Assembly: GCF_000472425.1 (NCBI RefSeq)
Contig: NZ_AXAI01000011.1
Coordinates: 234,428 to 298,427 of the forward strand
Direction of reading: 5' to 3'
Source: Bradyrhizobium sp. Tv2a-2
GTDB lineage: Bacteria; Pseudomonadota; Alphaproteobacteria; Rhizobiales; Xanthobacteraceae
DNA: 64,000 nucleotides
Shown here: piece after piece, positions 34,429-46,152 of the stretch
Position numbering within the stretch: position 1 is the first letter of the stretch
Layout of the letters: each line of letters opens with the position of its first letter
Translations under genes and position numbers: made by a program
The notes under the pieces: generated by a model
Database searches by the model: none
What the model saw: the letters and a program-made list of their open reading frames with translations, nothing else
What the model was told of the DNA's origin: nothing

Positions 34429-36030
34429 ATGCTCATTCGGAAGGCAATCGGCGCGCTTGCGCTCACCGCCGCGTTACTTGGCGGCCAGGCCGCAAATGCC
34501 GAGACCACGCTGCGCATCGCCATGACAGCCGCCGACATTCCGACCGCAACCGGCATGCCCAACAACGGTTTCGAGGGCATGCGCTTCATGGGTTATCCGA
34601 TCTTTGAGGGGCTCGTGCTATGGGATCTGACCCGCACCGACCAGCTCGCGACGCTACGTCCGGGCCTCGCAGAGAAGTGGGAGCAGTCCGAGGACGGCAA
34701 GACCTGGATCTTCCATCTGCGCCATGGCGTGAAATTCCATGACGGTACCGAATTCAACGCCGATGCGGTGATCTTCAATCTGGACCGCTATTTCAATGCA
34801 AGCAGCCCGCAATATGAGCCGGCTACCTCGGGAATCACCAAGGCGCGCGTGCCCTTGATGGCGAGCTACAAGAAGGTCGACGACTACACGGTCGCGATCA
34901 CGACCACGCGGCCGGCGTCCTACTTCCCCTATATGGCGGTCTATATTCTCTTCACCTCGCCTGCCTCGTTCGAGAAGGCCGGTCACGATTGGGCCAAGGT
35001 CGCGACCTTGCCCGCCGCCGGCACCGGGCCTTTCAAGATCACGCGCATTGTGCCGCGGCAGGAGGCGGATCTGGCGCGCTGGGACCAATATTGGGACAAG
35101 AGCAAGCTCGCCAAGGTCGACAGCGTCGTGCTGATGCCGATCCCGGAGGCCAATTCGCGGCTCGCGGCCTTGCGCTCCGGCCAGGTCGACTGGATCGAGG
35201 TGCCGCCGGCCGATGCGATCGAATCGCTGAAATCCGCAGGCTATGTCATCACCACGGGGTCATATCCGCACGACTGGCCCTGGCTGTTCAACATCGGCGC
35301 GACGAATAGTCCTTTCAAGGATGTGCGTGTGCGCCAGGCGCTGAACTATTGCATCGACCGCAAGGGCCTGGTGGAACTGCTCAACGGCACTGCCGAGCCC
35401 TCCGTGGGCTGGCTCAAGACGAGCGATCCCGATTTCGGCAATCCAGAGAACCGCTACAAGTTCGATCCCGCCAAGGGCAAGGCGCTGCTTGCGGAGGCCG
35501 GCTACACACAGGCCAAACCGCTGTCGTTCAAGGTGATGATCTCGAACTCCGGATCGGGGCAGATGCTGCCGCTGCCGATGAACGAGTACCTGCAGCAGAA
35601 CCTGAAGGAAGCCTGCGGCGTCGATGTGGATTACGACGTCGTCGAGTGGCAGGTGCTGCTGACGGCAGGACGTGCAACGCCCGACAGCCCGAGCCTGCAG
35701 GGCGCGATGGCGCTCAACATTTCATCGCCGTCGTCAGATCCTGGCGTGATGGCACGCTATTTCTCGTCCGCCAATTTCGCGCCGAATGGCTTCAATTTCG
35801 AACAATGGAAGGACGATCTGTTCGACCAGTCGCTGAAGTCGATCGAGGTCGAGACCGATCCGAAGGTGATCACAGCGGCCTATCGCGAGGCGCATGAGCG
35901 GCTGGTCGATGACCCGCCCTGGCTCTTTATCGTCCACGACCTCAACCCGCGTGCGATGAGCCCGAAGGTCAAGGGATTCGTGTCGCCGCAGTCCTGGTTC
36001 GTGGACCTGACCCTGGTCAGCAAGCAGTAG
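34429..36030 (+). CDS. ABC transporter substrate-binding protein, peptide/opine type
   Basis: A 533-residue periplasmic binding protein of family SBP_bac_5 (DppA/OppA group), with a signal peptide MLIRKAIGALALTAALLGG and cleavage near ANAE. The domain shows TLRPGLAEKWEQSEDGKTW, FHLRHGVKFHDGTEFNADAV and RQALNYCIDRKGLVELLNGT. Substrate is not predictable. No permease or ATPase genes are near, and it sits between purQ and purL, so it must work with transport components encoded elsewhere. Start 34429 follows GGGAG. Confidence 0.85.
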   Translation: MLIRKAIGALALTAALLGGQAANAETTLRIAMTAADIPTATGMPNNGFEGMRFMGYPIFEGLVLWDLTRTDQLATLRPGLAEKWEQSEDGKTWIFHLRHGVKFHDGTEFNADAVIFNLDRYFNASSPQYEPATSGITKARVPLMASYKKVDDYTVAITTTRPASYFPYMAVYILFTSPASFEKAGHDWAKVATLPAAGTGPFKITRIVPRQEADLARWDQYWDKSKLAKVDSVVLMPIPEANSRLAALRSGQVDWIEVPPADAIESLKSAGYVITTGSYPHDWPWLFNIGATNSPFKDVRVRQALNYCIDRKGLVELLNGTAEPSVGWLKTSDPDFGNPENRYKFDPAKGKALLAEAGYTQAKPLSFKVMISNSGSGQMLPLPMNEYLQQNLKEACGVDVDYDVVEWQVLLTAGRATPDSPSLQGAMALNISSPSSDPGVMARYFSSANFAPNGFNFEQWKDDLFDQSLKSIEVETDPKVITAAYREAHERLVDDPPWLFIVHDLNPRAMSPKVKGFVSPQSWFVDLTLVSKQ

Positions 36031-36055
36031 CGATCACACGGAGAGACGGGGCCTG

Positions 36056-36529
36056 TCAGGCCTTCGCCGGCTCTCTGCGTTTCACCCGCTTGATGGTGCC
36101 GGAGAAGGTGAACAGCCGCCGCTCGCCGGATCTGAGCTCGCCACGAACGAAGATCAGTGAGCCGCCGGCGCGGGTGACCTCGCCGGCGCATTCGATCAAT
36201 TCGCCCTCGCGTGCGGCATCGAGAAATTCGCTGGCAAAGGATACGGTCACGGCCGGCCCGTTCAGCTCGTGGCTTGCAAGCGCAAACAGGCAATAGTCCG
36301 CGAACGTCATGAAGCAACCGCCATGGACGTTGCCGGCGCCGTTGAGGTGCTTCTTTTCGACCCGGAATGCGCAGCGCACGCGCCCGTCGGCTTCCGTCCG
36401 GTGCCAAAACGGGCCGGTGTGAGACTCGTAGCTGTCGCGGGTCCAGGTGCGCCAGCCCTTGAATTCGCCCTCGGTCGCAACATGCAGGTCGGGGCGCTGG
36501 ACGGGGGCAGGTTTAGTGATGTCGTGCAA
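36056..36529 (-). CDS. PaaI-type hotdog thioesterase
   Basis: A 157-residue hotdog thioesterase with the signature VEKKHLNGAGNVHGGCFMTF, the central helix carrying the catalytic Asn/Gly turn, and a basic C-terminus (KRVKRREPAKA). It would hydrolyse small acyl- or aryl-CoA esters in the cytoplasm. It runs opposite to the flanking purine genes and is probably independent of them. Its similarity to the hotdog protein at 3386-3847 is only at fold level. Confidence 0.8.
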   Translation of the reverse strand: MHDITKPAPVQRPDLHVATEGEFKGWRTWTRDSYESHTGPFWHRTEADGRVRCAFRVEKKHLNGAGNVHGGCFMTFADYCLFALASHELNGPAVTVSFASEFLDAAREGELIECAGEVTRAGGSLIFVRGELRSGERRLFTFSGTIKRVKRREPAKA

Positions 36530-36794
36530 GGGAAAGGGCCTTCAAATTCGGGTTCCGGCTCCTTAAATCCGATCCGACAGCATTCCGCAAACCCCTTGTC
36601 CCGGCAAAGCTCTGGACAGCAGGAAAATGGGCCCTAAAAGGCCTTTTCCGGCCGCTTCGATCTTTCTAATACGGCTGTCGGACGGACGGAATTTCGAGCC
36701 CCGCCGGCGGGGTTCGCAAGTGACCTCCTTTGGCGTCTGGTTGGGCGTTAAGGGGAGAAACCGAGACATCGTTCCCGCGGGACCACTTAAGCTC

Positions 36795-39011
<2,217 letters not shown>

Positions 39012-39018
39012 GCTTGGC

Positions 39019-39093
39019 TCATGGCAGATCCGCAACCGCGACAAGCATGGTGAGGCTGAGAGCGGTGGCGATCAAAATGGCGGCTATTCCCAT
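39019..39093 (-). CDS. Putative 24-residue membrane peptide
   Basis: A very short frame, MGIAAILIATALSLTMLV followed by six residues, preceded by AAGGACACAGC at good ribosome-binding spacing. It is essentially one transmembrane helix, lying just after purL on the opposite strand. The ribosome binding site and hydrophobic pattern are the only support. Confidence 0.3.
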   Translation of the reverse strand: MGIAAILIATALSLTMLVAVADLP

Positions 39094-39200
39094 TGCTGTG
39101 TCCTTGTTCGTGGAGTCCTTGGGACGCCTCCCTGCACGCGCGAATGCAGGTTTGATGCCAAGTCACGAGTCGCAGGACACAAGCCGCAGGTGCAGCGGCG

Positions 39201-40385
39201 CTACAGCACGTGATGCGCGCCCGGGATCTTCCGGAGCAGGATTGTTGCCCCCCAGCTGAGGAAGACCGTGAGCACGAAGACGATCAGTGCCTTGGCAATC
39301 GCGGGCAGATTGTAGTCGAACAGCCAATATTGCAGCCAGAGCGCGATCGGGTAGTGCACCAGGAACATGCCGAAGGCATCCGGCTGCATCGGATCTAGAA
39401 TGCTCCGGCCCGCTCGCTCGAATCTCAGGAAAAAGGCCAGAATCCCGAACATGATGGCGATGCTGAACCACGCAAAGAAGAAGCCGTAGATTCCCTCATA
39501 CCAATGGGGCAGCTCCACCGGATTTCCCAGGATTTCGCGCTTGATGTAGATCAGCCCCCACATGCCGCAGTATGGAATGAGCACAATGGGAATCCAGATC
39601 CAGTTGCCCTTTGCCAGCTTTCCGTCCGGGGAGAGAAGCCCGCCGTTCAGGTTCGCAAGGCCTATCCCCGCGCCGAAAAAGAAATAGGACGTATAAAGCA
39701 GCACGCGGCCGTGCTGCACCGAGAACGGCCCGAATTCGAACCAGCTTCCAGGTCCGAAGTGGATGCGGCCGGGAATATAGAACGCAGCAGTGACGGCAAA
39801 CATCACCAGGAAGAATTTAGCGGGCTCGTCACGGCCCTGCAGCGACAGCCGATTGATCGGATCAAGCGCCTTCGGCGAGATCAGGTAGAGTAAGCTTGCA
39901 ACCACATCGAAGCTGAGCAGGACCCAGAGAAACCAGACCGGTCCGCTCGGCCACGGCCCAACCGTAATGGTCTTCCACCAGTATTCGGCAAAGCTCACCT
40001 CCGGGTTCTGGCGCAGCGAAATCGCATAGTAGGCGATGGGAATGATCGTGAACGCGCAGATCACGAAAGGCAGTCCAAGCCGCAACAGGCGATCTTGCAA
40101 ATACTGCAGCGGTCCCTTGCGCGAGAGCCCCGGCCACGCGAACAGCCCCGACAGCAGGAAGAACATCGCCATGAAGAAGCTGTCGGTAGCGAGCACGATC
40201 ATATCGAAGCCGATAAAGAACTTCGGATCGGTATGACCGAAATAGGTGTAGGGGATCACGGAGTGGTGAATGAGCACCACCAGCGTGAGGAAGGTGCGCG
40301 CGCGGTCGAGCGCGGCATTGCGCGTTTTGACCTTCGGCGTCGCTTGAATTTCGGCAGGCGTCGCTGAGTGCGAAATGGTTGTCAC
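39201..40385 (-). CDS. Membrane acyltransferase (acyltransferase 3 family)
   Basis: A 394-residue inner-membrane protein with about ten helices, of the acyltransferase 3 family (OafA/MdoC type) that acetylates or succinylates cell-surface glycans. Typical features are RARTFLTLVVLIHHSVIPYT with the His pair in helix 1, FFMAMFFLLSGLFAWPGLSR, and a large periplasmic-facing hydrophobic bundle. The acceptor is unknown, and the lack of adjacent polysaccharide genes gives no clue. It is probably transcribed alone. Confidence 0.8.
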   Translation of the reverse strand: MTTISHSATPAEIQATPKVKTRNAALDRARTFLTLVVLIHHSVIPYTYFGHTDPKFFIGFDMIVLATDSFFMAMFFLLSGLFAWPGLSRKGPLQYLQDRLLRLGLPFVICAFTIIPIAYYAISLRQNPEVSFAEYWWKTITVGPWPSGPVWFLWVLLSFDVVASLLYLISPKALDPINRLSLQGRDEPAKFFLVMFAVTAAFYIPGRIHFGPGSWFEFGPFSVQHGRVLLYTSYFFFGAGIGLANLNGGLLSPDGKLAKGNWIWIPIVLIPYCGMWGLIYIKREILGNPVELPHWYEGIYGFFFAWFSIAIMFGILAFFLRFERAGRSILDPMQPDAFGMFLVHYPIALWLQYWLFDYNLPAIAKALIVFVLTVFLSWGATILLRKIPGAHHVL

Positions 40386-40631
40386 GACACGCCCCTACAG
40401 CTGCTGCTTTATCTGCATGTTGCGGCCGCGAACCTGATTCAGCAAGGGCAAATCTCTGCTGCCATGCCGCAACCAAAGGCCGCAGACGGGTAAAGATTTA
40501 GCTGATTTGCCGACGAAAATCGACGACTTCCCGGACAAACGAACGCGGAAGACTTCGGCCGCCGCGCAAAATTAGTCCGGCTACGTCGCCAAGACTGTGG
40601 CGGATGCCGGAGGACTGGATTTAGTCCTGTC

Positions 40632-40991
40632 TCAACCCACTTCCTCGATCTTCACCTTGTCCGGATAGAAGGCGAGATGGCCGGATATCTCCGCCATCGC
40701 CGGGAAGGGAGTCTCATAGGTCCAGATCGAATTCTCGATCACCTTGCCGTCGGCGCGGATGCTGAAATAGCTCGCGTCCCCCTTATAGGGGCAGTGCGTT
40801 ACCCGGTCGGTCCGCTGCAATAGTTCCATTTTGGCGTCCTCGCGCGGCACATATTGCACGGCGGGATATTTCGCCTCCTTCAGCGTCAGCGCATGTGTCG
40901 TATCCGCAATGACGGTGTCGCCCGCGCTGACTCGCACCCGCCTGGGGTTGGCCGTGATGGTGATGGGATGATCGGGACCCGGAAGTTTCAT
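40632..40991 (-). CDS. DUF427 family protein
   Basis: A 119-residue protein of DUF427. Characteristic segments are PITITANPRRVRVSAGDTVIA, YPAVQYVPREDAKMELLQRT and HCPYKGDASYFSIRADGKV. Members are cytoplasmic beta-rich proteins without an established activity. Start 40991 (MKLPGPDHP) is the family-like one; an upstream TTG would add three residues. It stands alone. Confidence 0.82.
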   Translation of the reverse strand: MKLPGPDHPITITANPRRVRVSAGDTVIADTTHALTLKEAKYPAVQYVPREDAKMELLQRTDRVTHCPYKGDASYFSIRADGKVIENSIWTYETPFPAMAEISGHLAFYPDKVKIEEVG

Positions 40992-41224
40992 GGTTTTCAA
41001 GCCCTTCTACGCAGCGATTTACCTGGCCCGATTTTATGCCGTCAGTCGTGACCGCAGGTCGCAGCTGGCTCGCCGCTTTGTAATGATCGAATCTGAAATA
41101 TAGTGGCACTATAGGTGACCTAGAAGGCCTTTCACGCTAAATTAGCTGCGTGGCGCAGACCGAGGTTGCCGGGCCGATCTGAAACGCCGATAATTTAAAG
41201 CGCCTAAAATGGAGCCAGACCGGA

Positions 41225-41461
41225 ATGCCAATGGACGCCCGCGATATCGAATCGATGATCAAGGCAGCGATCCCCGATGCCGAGGTGACGATCCGCGATC
41301 TTGCCGGTGATGGTGACCATTACGCCGCGACCGTGATCTCCGAATCGTTCCGCGGCAAGTCACGCGTCCAGCAACATCAGATCGTCTATCAGTCGCTGCG
41401 TGGCCAGATGGGCGGCGTGCTGCACGCGCTGGCCCTGCAGACCGGGGTGCCGGAAGGCTAG
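41225..41461 (+). CDS. bolA: BolA family protein
   Basis: A 78-residue BolA/YrbA-type protein that partners monothiol glutaredoxins in handling [2Fe-2S] clusters and iron signalling. The family pattern is visible in DIESMIKAAIPDAEVTIRDL, DGDHYAATVISESFRGKSR and VQQHQIVYQSL, whose His is a cluster ligand in BolA-Grx complexes. It precedes LtrA by 29 bases. Its usual partner grxD lies 4.3 kb downstream, separated by ltrA and the egt genes. Confidence 0.9.
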   Translation: MPMDARDIESMIKAAIPDAEVTIRDLAGDGDHYAATVISESFRGKSRVQQHQIVYQSLRGQMGGVLHALALQTGVPEG

Positions 41462-41490
41462 GCCTTTTCGCGGCCGACCTGAGGCTGACG

Positions 41491-42672
41491 ATGGCGAGCG
41501 ATCCTCCGCGCGGCGCACTGTTTCGTACGATCGAGCCAAACCAGCAGAGCCGCGTCACCAACGCCGAGCTGCTGTTCGACCTGGTATTCGTGTTCGCGGT
41601 CACCCAGGTCTCGCATTTTCTGCTCTCCCGCTTCACCGCAATGGGGGCGGTCGAAACCGCCTTGCTGTTTCTCGCGGTCTGGTGGGTTTGGGTCTTTACC
41701 GCCTGGATCACCAACTGGCTCAATCCCGAGCTGACGCCGGTTCGCATTCTCCTTTTTCTCCTGATGCTCGCAGGCCTCGTGCTGTCGACCTCGATCCCGC
41801 AAGCGTTCGAGGCGCGAGGCCTGTGGTTTGCGGCGGCCTATGCGGCAATGCAGGTTGGTCGCACCGGCTTCTTCGTCCTGGCCGCGCCGTCATCGCAACA
41901 GGCAGTGCGCCGCAACGGCATCCGTATCCTTGCCTGGCTGTCCACATCCGCCGTGTTCTGGATTCTCGGCGGAATTGTCGAAGGCGACCGTCGACTCTGG
42001 CTATGGGGTGTGGCGCTTGCAATCGAATATGCGTCGCCGCTGGCGCGGTTCTGGACCCCGGGCTATGGCGCTTCCTCGATCGAAGACTGGTATGTCGAGG
42101 GCAGCCACATGGCCGAGCGCTGCGCGGGGTTCATCCTGATCGCGCTCGGCGAATCCATCGTGGTGACGGGGGCGACCTTTGCCGAGCTGAGCTGGATACC
42201 AACGACGATCACCGCCTTCGTTTCGGCCTTCGCCGCCAGCATCGCGATGTGGTGGATCTATTTCCACCGGGGTGCCGAAGCCGGTTCCAAACTGATCTCG
42301 AAAGCGGCCGACTCCGGGCGGCTGGCGCGCTCCGCCTACACCTATCTGCACATGCCCATTGTCGCCGGCATCATCCTGTCCGCGGTTGCAGACGATCTCG
42401 TGCTGGCGCATCCCGACGGCCATTCGGATCCGAAGACAGTGGCCTGCGCCATCGGCGGTCCGCTGCTGTTTCTGGTCGGCACCATCCTGTTCAAGCACAA
42501 TATCCGCGGCTTCCTGCAGCTCTCGCACGGGGTCGGCATCGTCGCGCTTGGCGCGCTGGCTTTCTTTGCCGGCGGCTTGTCGCCGCTGGTTTTGTCGGTC
42601 CTAACGACAGCGCTTCTGGTTGTGGTCGCGGTTTGGGAGTCGCTGTCGCTGGGGTCGAAAGCTGCCGGATAG
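41491..42672 (+). CDS. Low-temperature requirement A (LtrA) family membrane protein
   Basis: A 393-residue integral membrane protein with about ten helices, of the LtrA family. Signatures are NAELLFDLVFVFAVTQVSHF near the N-terminus, the cytoplasmic YVEGSHMAERCAGFILIALG and the C-terminal helices. In Listeria LtrA is needed for growth at low temperature; the biochemical role is unknown. It follows bolA closely and may be co-transcribed with it. Confidence 0.85.
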   Translation: MASDPPRGALFRTIEPNQQSRVTNAELLFDLVFVFAVTQVSHFLLSRFTAMGAVETALLFLAVWWVWVFTAWITNWLNPELTPVRILLFLLMLAGLVLSTSIPQAFEARGLWFAAAYAAMQVGRTGFFVLAAPSSQQAVRRNGIRILAWLSTSAVFWILGGIVEGDRRLWLWGVALAIEYASPLARFWTPGYGASSIEDWYVEGSHMAERCAGFILIALGESIVVTGATFAELSWIPTTITAFVSAFAASIAMWWIYFHRGAEAGSKLISKAADSGRLARSAYTYLHMPIVAGIILSAVADDLVLAHPDGHSDPKTVACAIGGPLLFLVGTILFKHNIRGFLQLSHGVGIVALGALAFFAGGLSPLVLSVLTTALLVVVAVWESLSLGSKAAG

Positions 42673-42750
42673 GGTGCCACGGTGCAGGGTCGGGCTGACG
42701 CGCAGGCCGAAGCCGGCTCCGCGCAGATGGCCGACCGCGCGCGCCTATGC

Positions 42751-42945
42751 TCATTTTTTGCAGGTCTGTTTTGATGCCGCGTCGAACCTGGCGACGGGCC
42801 GATCCATCTGCCATAGCTCGACACCGTGCGTATCGACGAGATGGCTGGCGGATTTGATGGCGGAGTCATCGTCAACACAGTCCATTCGAACCACTTTAAT
42901 GGAGCGGCTGTGTAGCCCGACGATATGTGCATGATAGACGGTCAT
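42751..42945 (-). CDS. Small conserved orphan protein
   Basis: A 64-residue protein beginning MTVYHAHIVGLHSRSIKVVR, then MDCVDDDSAIKSASHLVD and HGVELWQMDRPVARFD, ending KQTCKK. CGGAGG precedes the ATG at 42945, giving a firm start. The pattern of a YHAHIVG strand, an acidic turn and WQxDRPVARF recurs in short Bradyrhizobium proteins of unknown function. Confidence 0.65.
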   Translation of the reverse strand: MTVYHAHIVGLHSRSIKVVRMDCVDDDSAIKSASHLVDTHGVELWQMDRPVARFDAASKQTCKK

Positions 42946-43258
42946 CTTGGCCTCCGGCGCCCGAGAATGTCTCGAATGCTGCCGAAGGTGGATGGGAAGG
43001 CATATAAATTCGAGGGGGGCCGCCTTGGTCCGATCTAAGAGCGGCATGAACGTTCCGACGCCGGCGATCCTATGCGGCTCATATGCGCGGTGGTTGCCGA
43101 GCTCTCAACATTGTATTTGGTGCTGAAGATATTCACTACAGCTCGAAAGCGCGCTCGCGCGGCCGCTTGCTCGAAAGCCGCGGTGCAATGACGCGGCGTT
43201 CCACGCCGGCGCCGAACGAACCGTCCTGGGATGGTTGTGTCAGTCGGCCCGACGGCCG
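42946..43258. other. Intergenic region before egtD
   Basis: These 313 bases between the small leftward gene and the 3' end of egtD contain no convincing gene. Short open frames occur on both strands without ribosome binding sites. Nothing else was recognised. Confidence 0.4.
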
Positions 43259-44230
43259 TCAGCCTTCGGCCATCAGCGCGTGCACCGAAAACATCCTTGA
43301 TTTGTCTGTCCAGGACTCGCAGACCTTCCAGCCGGAGGCGCGGGCGAGAGCTGCAAAGCGCTCGATGCTGTATTTGTAGCTGTTCTCGGTGTGAATGCTT
43401 TCGCCGGGGCGGAACGCGAAGCTGGTGCCGAGGAAGCGCACATGCTGCGACTTCTTGCTGATCAGATGCATCTCGATGCGGTGCCGCTCGCGATTATAGA
43501 TCGCGCGATGGGTGAAGGCGGAGAGATCGAAATTGCCGCCGAGCTCGCGGTTGATGCGCACCAGCACATTGAGGTTGAAGCGCGCGGTGACGCCGGACGC
43601 GTCGTTATAGGCGTCGTGGAGCACGCGCTCCTCCTTCTCGAGATCGACGCCGAGGATCATCCGTGCGCCGGCCCCCAGGATCTGCGCGGCGCTGCGCAGG
43701 AGGCTGGAGGCTTCGTGCGGTTCGAAATTGCCGATGGTCGAGCCTGGGAAGAAGCCGACCTTGGAGAGACCGGCGATTGCCGCGGGCAATTCGAACGCGG
43801 TGGTGAAATCCGCGGCGACCGGATGCACGGCGAGCGTGGGAAAGTCACGGCGCAACGCATCGGCCTGGTCTTTGACGAACTCGCCGGAAATATCGACGGG
43901 CACATAGGCGGCAAACGCGCAACGCTCGAGCAAGAGGCGCACCTTGGTGGTCGCACCGGCGCCGAATTCGACCAGCGCCGCACCTTCCGGCACGAAAGAG
44001 GCGATCTCGCCGGCACGATCCCTCAGGATCGAGAGCTCCGTGCGGGTCGGGTAATATTCCGGCAGTCGCGTGATCGCCTCAAACAGCTCCGAGCCGGTCG
44101 CGTCATAGAAATATTTCGGCGACAGGCGTTTGGGCTGTTGCGAGAGGTCCTGGACCGCATCGCGCGCGAACGCAGAGGTCTGTTTGTCGGGTAGATGCGC
44201 GTCGGCCAAAGCGGCGGCATGCACATTCAT
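43259..44230 (-). CDS. egtD: L-histidine N-alpha-methyltransferase EgtD
   Basis: A 323-residue SAM enzyme that trimethylates histidine to hercynine, the first step of ergothioneine synthesis. Family segments are LSPKYFYDATGSELFEAITR, PEYYPTRTELSIL, LVEFGAGATTKVRLLLE and FFPGSTIGNFEPHEASSLL. It lies 56 bases downstream of egtB on the same strand, so the order is egtB then egtD. egtA and egtC are not nearby; in many proteobacteria EgtB uses cysteine directly or other genes. Confidence 0.95.
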   Translation of the reverse strand: MNVHAAALADAHLPDKQTSAFARDAVQDLSQQPKRLSPKYFYDATGSELFEAITRLPEYYPTRTELSILRDRAGEIASFVPEGAALVEFGAGATTKVRLLLERCAFAAYVPVDISGEFVKDQADALRRDFPTLAVHPVAADFTTAFELPAAIAGLSKVGFFPGSTIGNFEPHEASSLLRSAAQILGAGARMILGVDLEKEERVLHDAYNDASGVTARFNLNVLVRINRELGGNFDLSAFTHRAIYNRERHRIEMHLISKKSQHVRFLGTSFAFRPGESIHTENSYKYSIERFAALARASGWKVCESWTDKSRMFSVHALMAEG

Positions 44231-44286
44231 GATACTCTCCAGAACGCGCTTTCCGGCGCGGTTGACCTTGATTCAAACGGCAACAT

Positions 44287-45543
44287 TCAGACGGAGTAGT
44301 CGGCGAGGCGAAGTCCCGTGAATTGCCAGCGGTGGTGCGGATAGAAGAAGTTGCGGTAGGTCACACGGCTGTGGCCCTCTGGAGTTGCAAGCGATGAGCC
44401 GCGCAGCACCAGCTGGTTGACCATGAACTTGCCGTTGTATTCGCCGAGCGCCCCTTCTATTGCCCGATAGCCGGGGTAGGGCGAATAGGCACTGCGGGTC
44501 CATTGCCAGACGATGCCGAAGGCGTCGTTGAGTTGGTCGGCCCGTGCGGCGACCTCCCATTCCATCTCGGTCGGCAGATGCTTGCCGCTCCAGCGTGCGA
44601 ACGCGTCCGCCTCATAATAGCTGACATGACAGACCGCTGCTGCCGGGTCGACCGGCTTCAGCCCGGCAAGCGTCATGATATGCCATTGCCCGTCGATCTC
44701 GCGCCAATAGAACGGCGCCTGCCACTGCTCTTTGCTCGCGGCGGCAAAGCCATCCATCAACCACAGCGTCGCGTTGGAGTAGCCGCCGTCCTGCATGAAA
44801 GCGAGCCATTCGGCATTGGTGACCAGGTTGCGCGCAAGCTTGACCGGTCCGACCAGCGCGCGGTGCGCGGGCTTCTCATTGTCGAAATGGAAGCTCTCCT
44901 CGGCGTGCCCGATGGCGTAGATGCCTTCGTTCAGCGTCAGCCAATCCTCGCCCTTGCGAGTTGAAGCGGGGAATTGCCAGGCCGGATCATAGGCGGGCGG
45001 GATCGGGTTCTGTGCGAAGGCGTGGAGAATATCGGTGAACATCAGCTCCTGATGCTGCTGCTCATGATTGAGGCCCACCTCGACCAGCGGGGTGATGCGC
45101 ATAAGTGTGTCGTGTTCCGCCGACCGGAAGAACTTGACCACGGCAGCATCGACATGGCGGCGATAGGCGGTGATATCCGCTGCAGCCGGGCGGGTCAGGT
45201 CGCCGCGCCGATGACGTGCATGGCGGGGGCCTGCGCTGACATAATAGGAGTTGAACAGGAAGGCGTAGTCCGGGTGAAACGGCTGGTAGCCCGCACAATG
45301 CTCGCCAAGCAGGAACTGTTCGAAGAACCATGTGGTGTGCGCGCGGTGCCATTTCGCCGGGCTTGCGTCCGGCATGGACTGGATCAGCTGGTCCTCCGCG
45401 CTCAAGGGCGCCGCGCGCCGCTCGGTCTCGCTGCGGACCGCAAGATAGGCTTCCACGAGATCCTGGGCGAGGGAGCCGGACTCGGAGAAACGTGACGGGG
45501 CGGGGGGCGGAAATTTGGCCGCGGCGGATGCTGTTTGCGTCAC
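44287..45543 (-). CDS. egtB: Ergothioneine sulfoxide synthase-type protein EgtB
   Basis: A 418-residue non-haem iron enzyme that forms the C-S bond on hercynine. Iron ligands are an N-terminal His in KWHRAHTTWFFEQFL and HEQQHQE, the DinB-like H-x3-H-x-E motif. A C-terminal FGE-sulfatase domain follows, with WEVAARA and FVRYRNFFYPHHRW-like VTYRNFFYPHHRWQFTGLR. It is first in the egtBD pair, and its ATG is preceded by GGAG-like sequence. It supplies an antioxidant thiol next to the bolA/grxD iron-sulfur genes. Confidence 0.95.
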   Translation of the reverse strand: MTQTASAAAKFPPPAPSRFSESGSLAQDLVEAYLAVRSETERRAAPLSAEDQLIQSMPDASPAKWHRAHTTWFFEQFLLGEHCAGYQPFHPDYAFLFNSYYVSAGPRHARHRRGDLTRPAAADITAYRRHVDAAVVKFFRSAEHDTLMRITPLVEVGLNHEQQHQELMFTDILHAFAQNPIPPAYDPAWQFPASTRKGEDWLTLNEGIYAIGHAEESFHFDNEKPAHRALVGPVKLARNLVTNAEWLAFMQDGGYSNATLWLMDGFAAASKEQWQAPFYWREIDGQWHIMTLAGLKPVDPAAAVCHVSYYEADAFARWSGKHLPTEMEWEVAARADQLNDAFGIVWQWTRSAYSPYPGYRAIEGALGEYNGKFMVNQLVLRGSSLATPEGHSRVTYRNFFYPHHRWQFTGLRLADYSV

Positions 45544-45814
45544 ATTGATCTCCGGTCAGAAAGGAAACGTCGGTCTTAAAGACAGGTTCCAAACGGACAG
45601 TTCGTCCTAGATAGGGGTTCCGTTACGGGAAAAAAACCTCCCCGAACAATGATATTGATGTCATCAGGCAATGGCGGGCGCCGTGGCGCCCCAAAATGGG
45701 GCTTGTTGTCCCCCGCGGCGCACACCAAATCTTCCTCAATTTACTTTGGCAGGCCAACGGTTTGCGCTACATATAGAGCAGCGTCGGGTGAGACGGCCCT
45801 TAAGGAAGGCAGAA

Positions 45815-46150
45815 ATGAGCATCGAGCAATTCATCGACAACGAAGTGAAGGCCAATGACGTCGTGCTGTTCATGAAGGGGACGCCGCAGTTCCCGCAGTG
45901 CGGCTTTTCTGGCCAAGTCGTGCAGATCCTGGATCACATCGGGGTCGGCTATAAGGGCCTGAACGTGCTGGAATCGGCCGAGCTGCGCAACGGCATCAAG
46001 GTCTATTCCAACTGGCCGACCATTCCCCAGCTCTACGTCAAGGGCGAGTTCGTCGGCGGTTGCGATATCATCCGCGAGATGTTCCAGGCCGGCGAACTGC
46101 AGCAGCTGTTTGCCGACAAGGGCATCTCGGTCGGCGCACCGGCCGCCTGA
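45815..46150 (+). CDS. grxD: Monothiol glutaredoxin (Grx4 type)
   Basis: A 111-residue CGFS glutaredoxin that binds a [2Fe-2S] cluster with glutathione and partners BolA. The active site is C29 in PQCGFSGQ; WPTIPQLYVKGEFVGGCDII follows. Start 45815 follows AAGGAAGG. Its stop is two bases before the macro-domain start, so the two are probably translated from one message. BolA is 4.3 kb upstream on the same strand. Confidence 0.95.
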   Translation: MSIEQFIDNEVKANDVVLFMKGTPQFPQCGFSGQVVQILDHIGVGYKGLNVLESAELRNGIKVYSNWPTIPQLYVKGEFVGGCDIIREMFQAGELQQLFADKGISVGAPAA

Positions 46151-46152
46151 TT

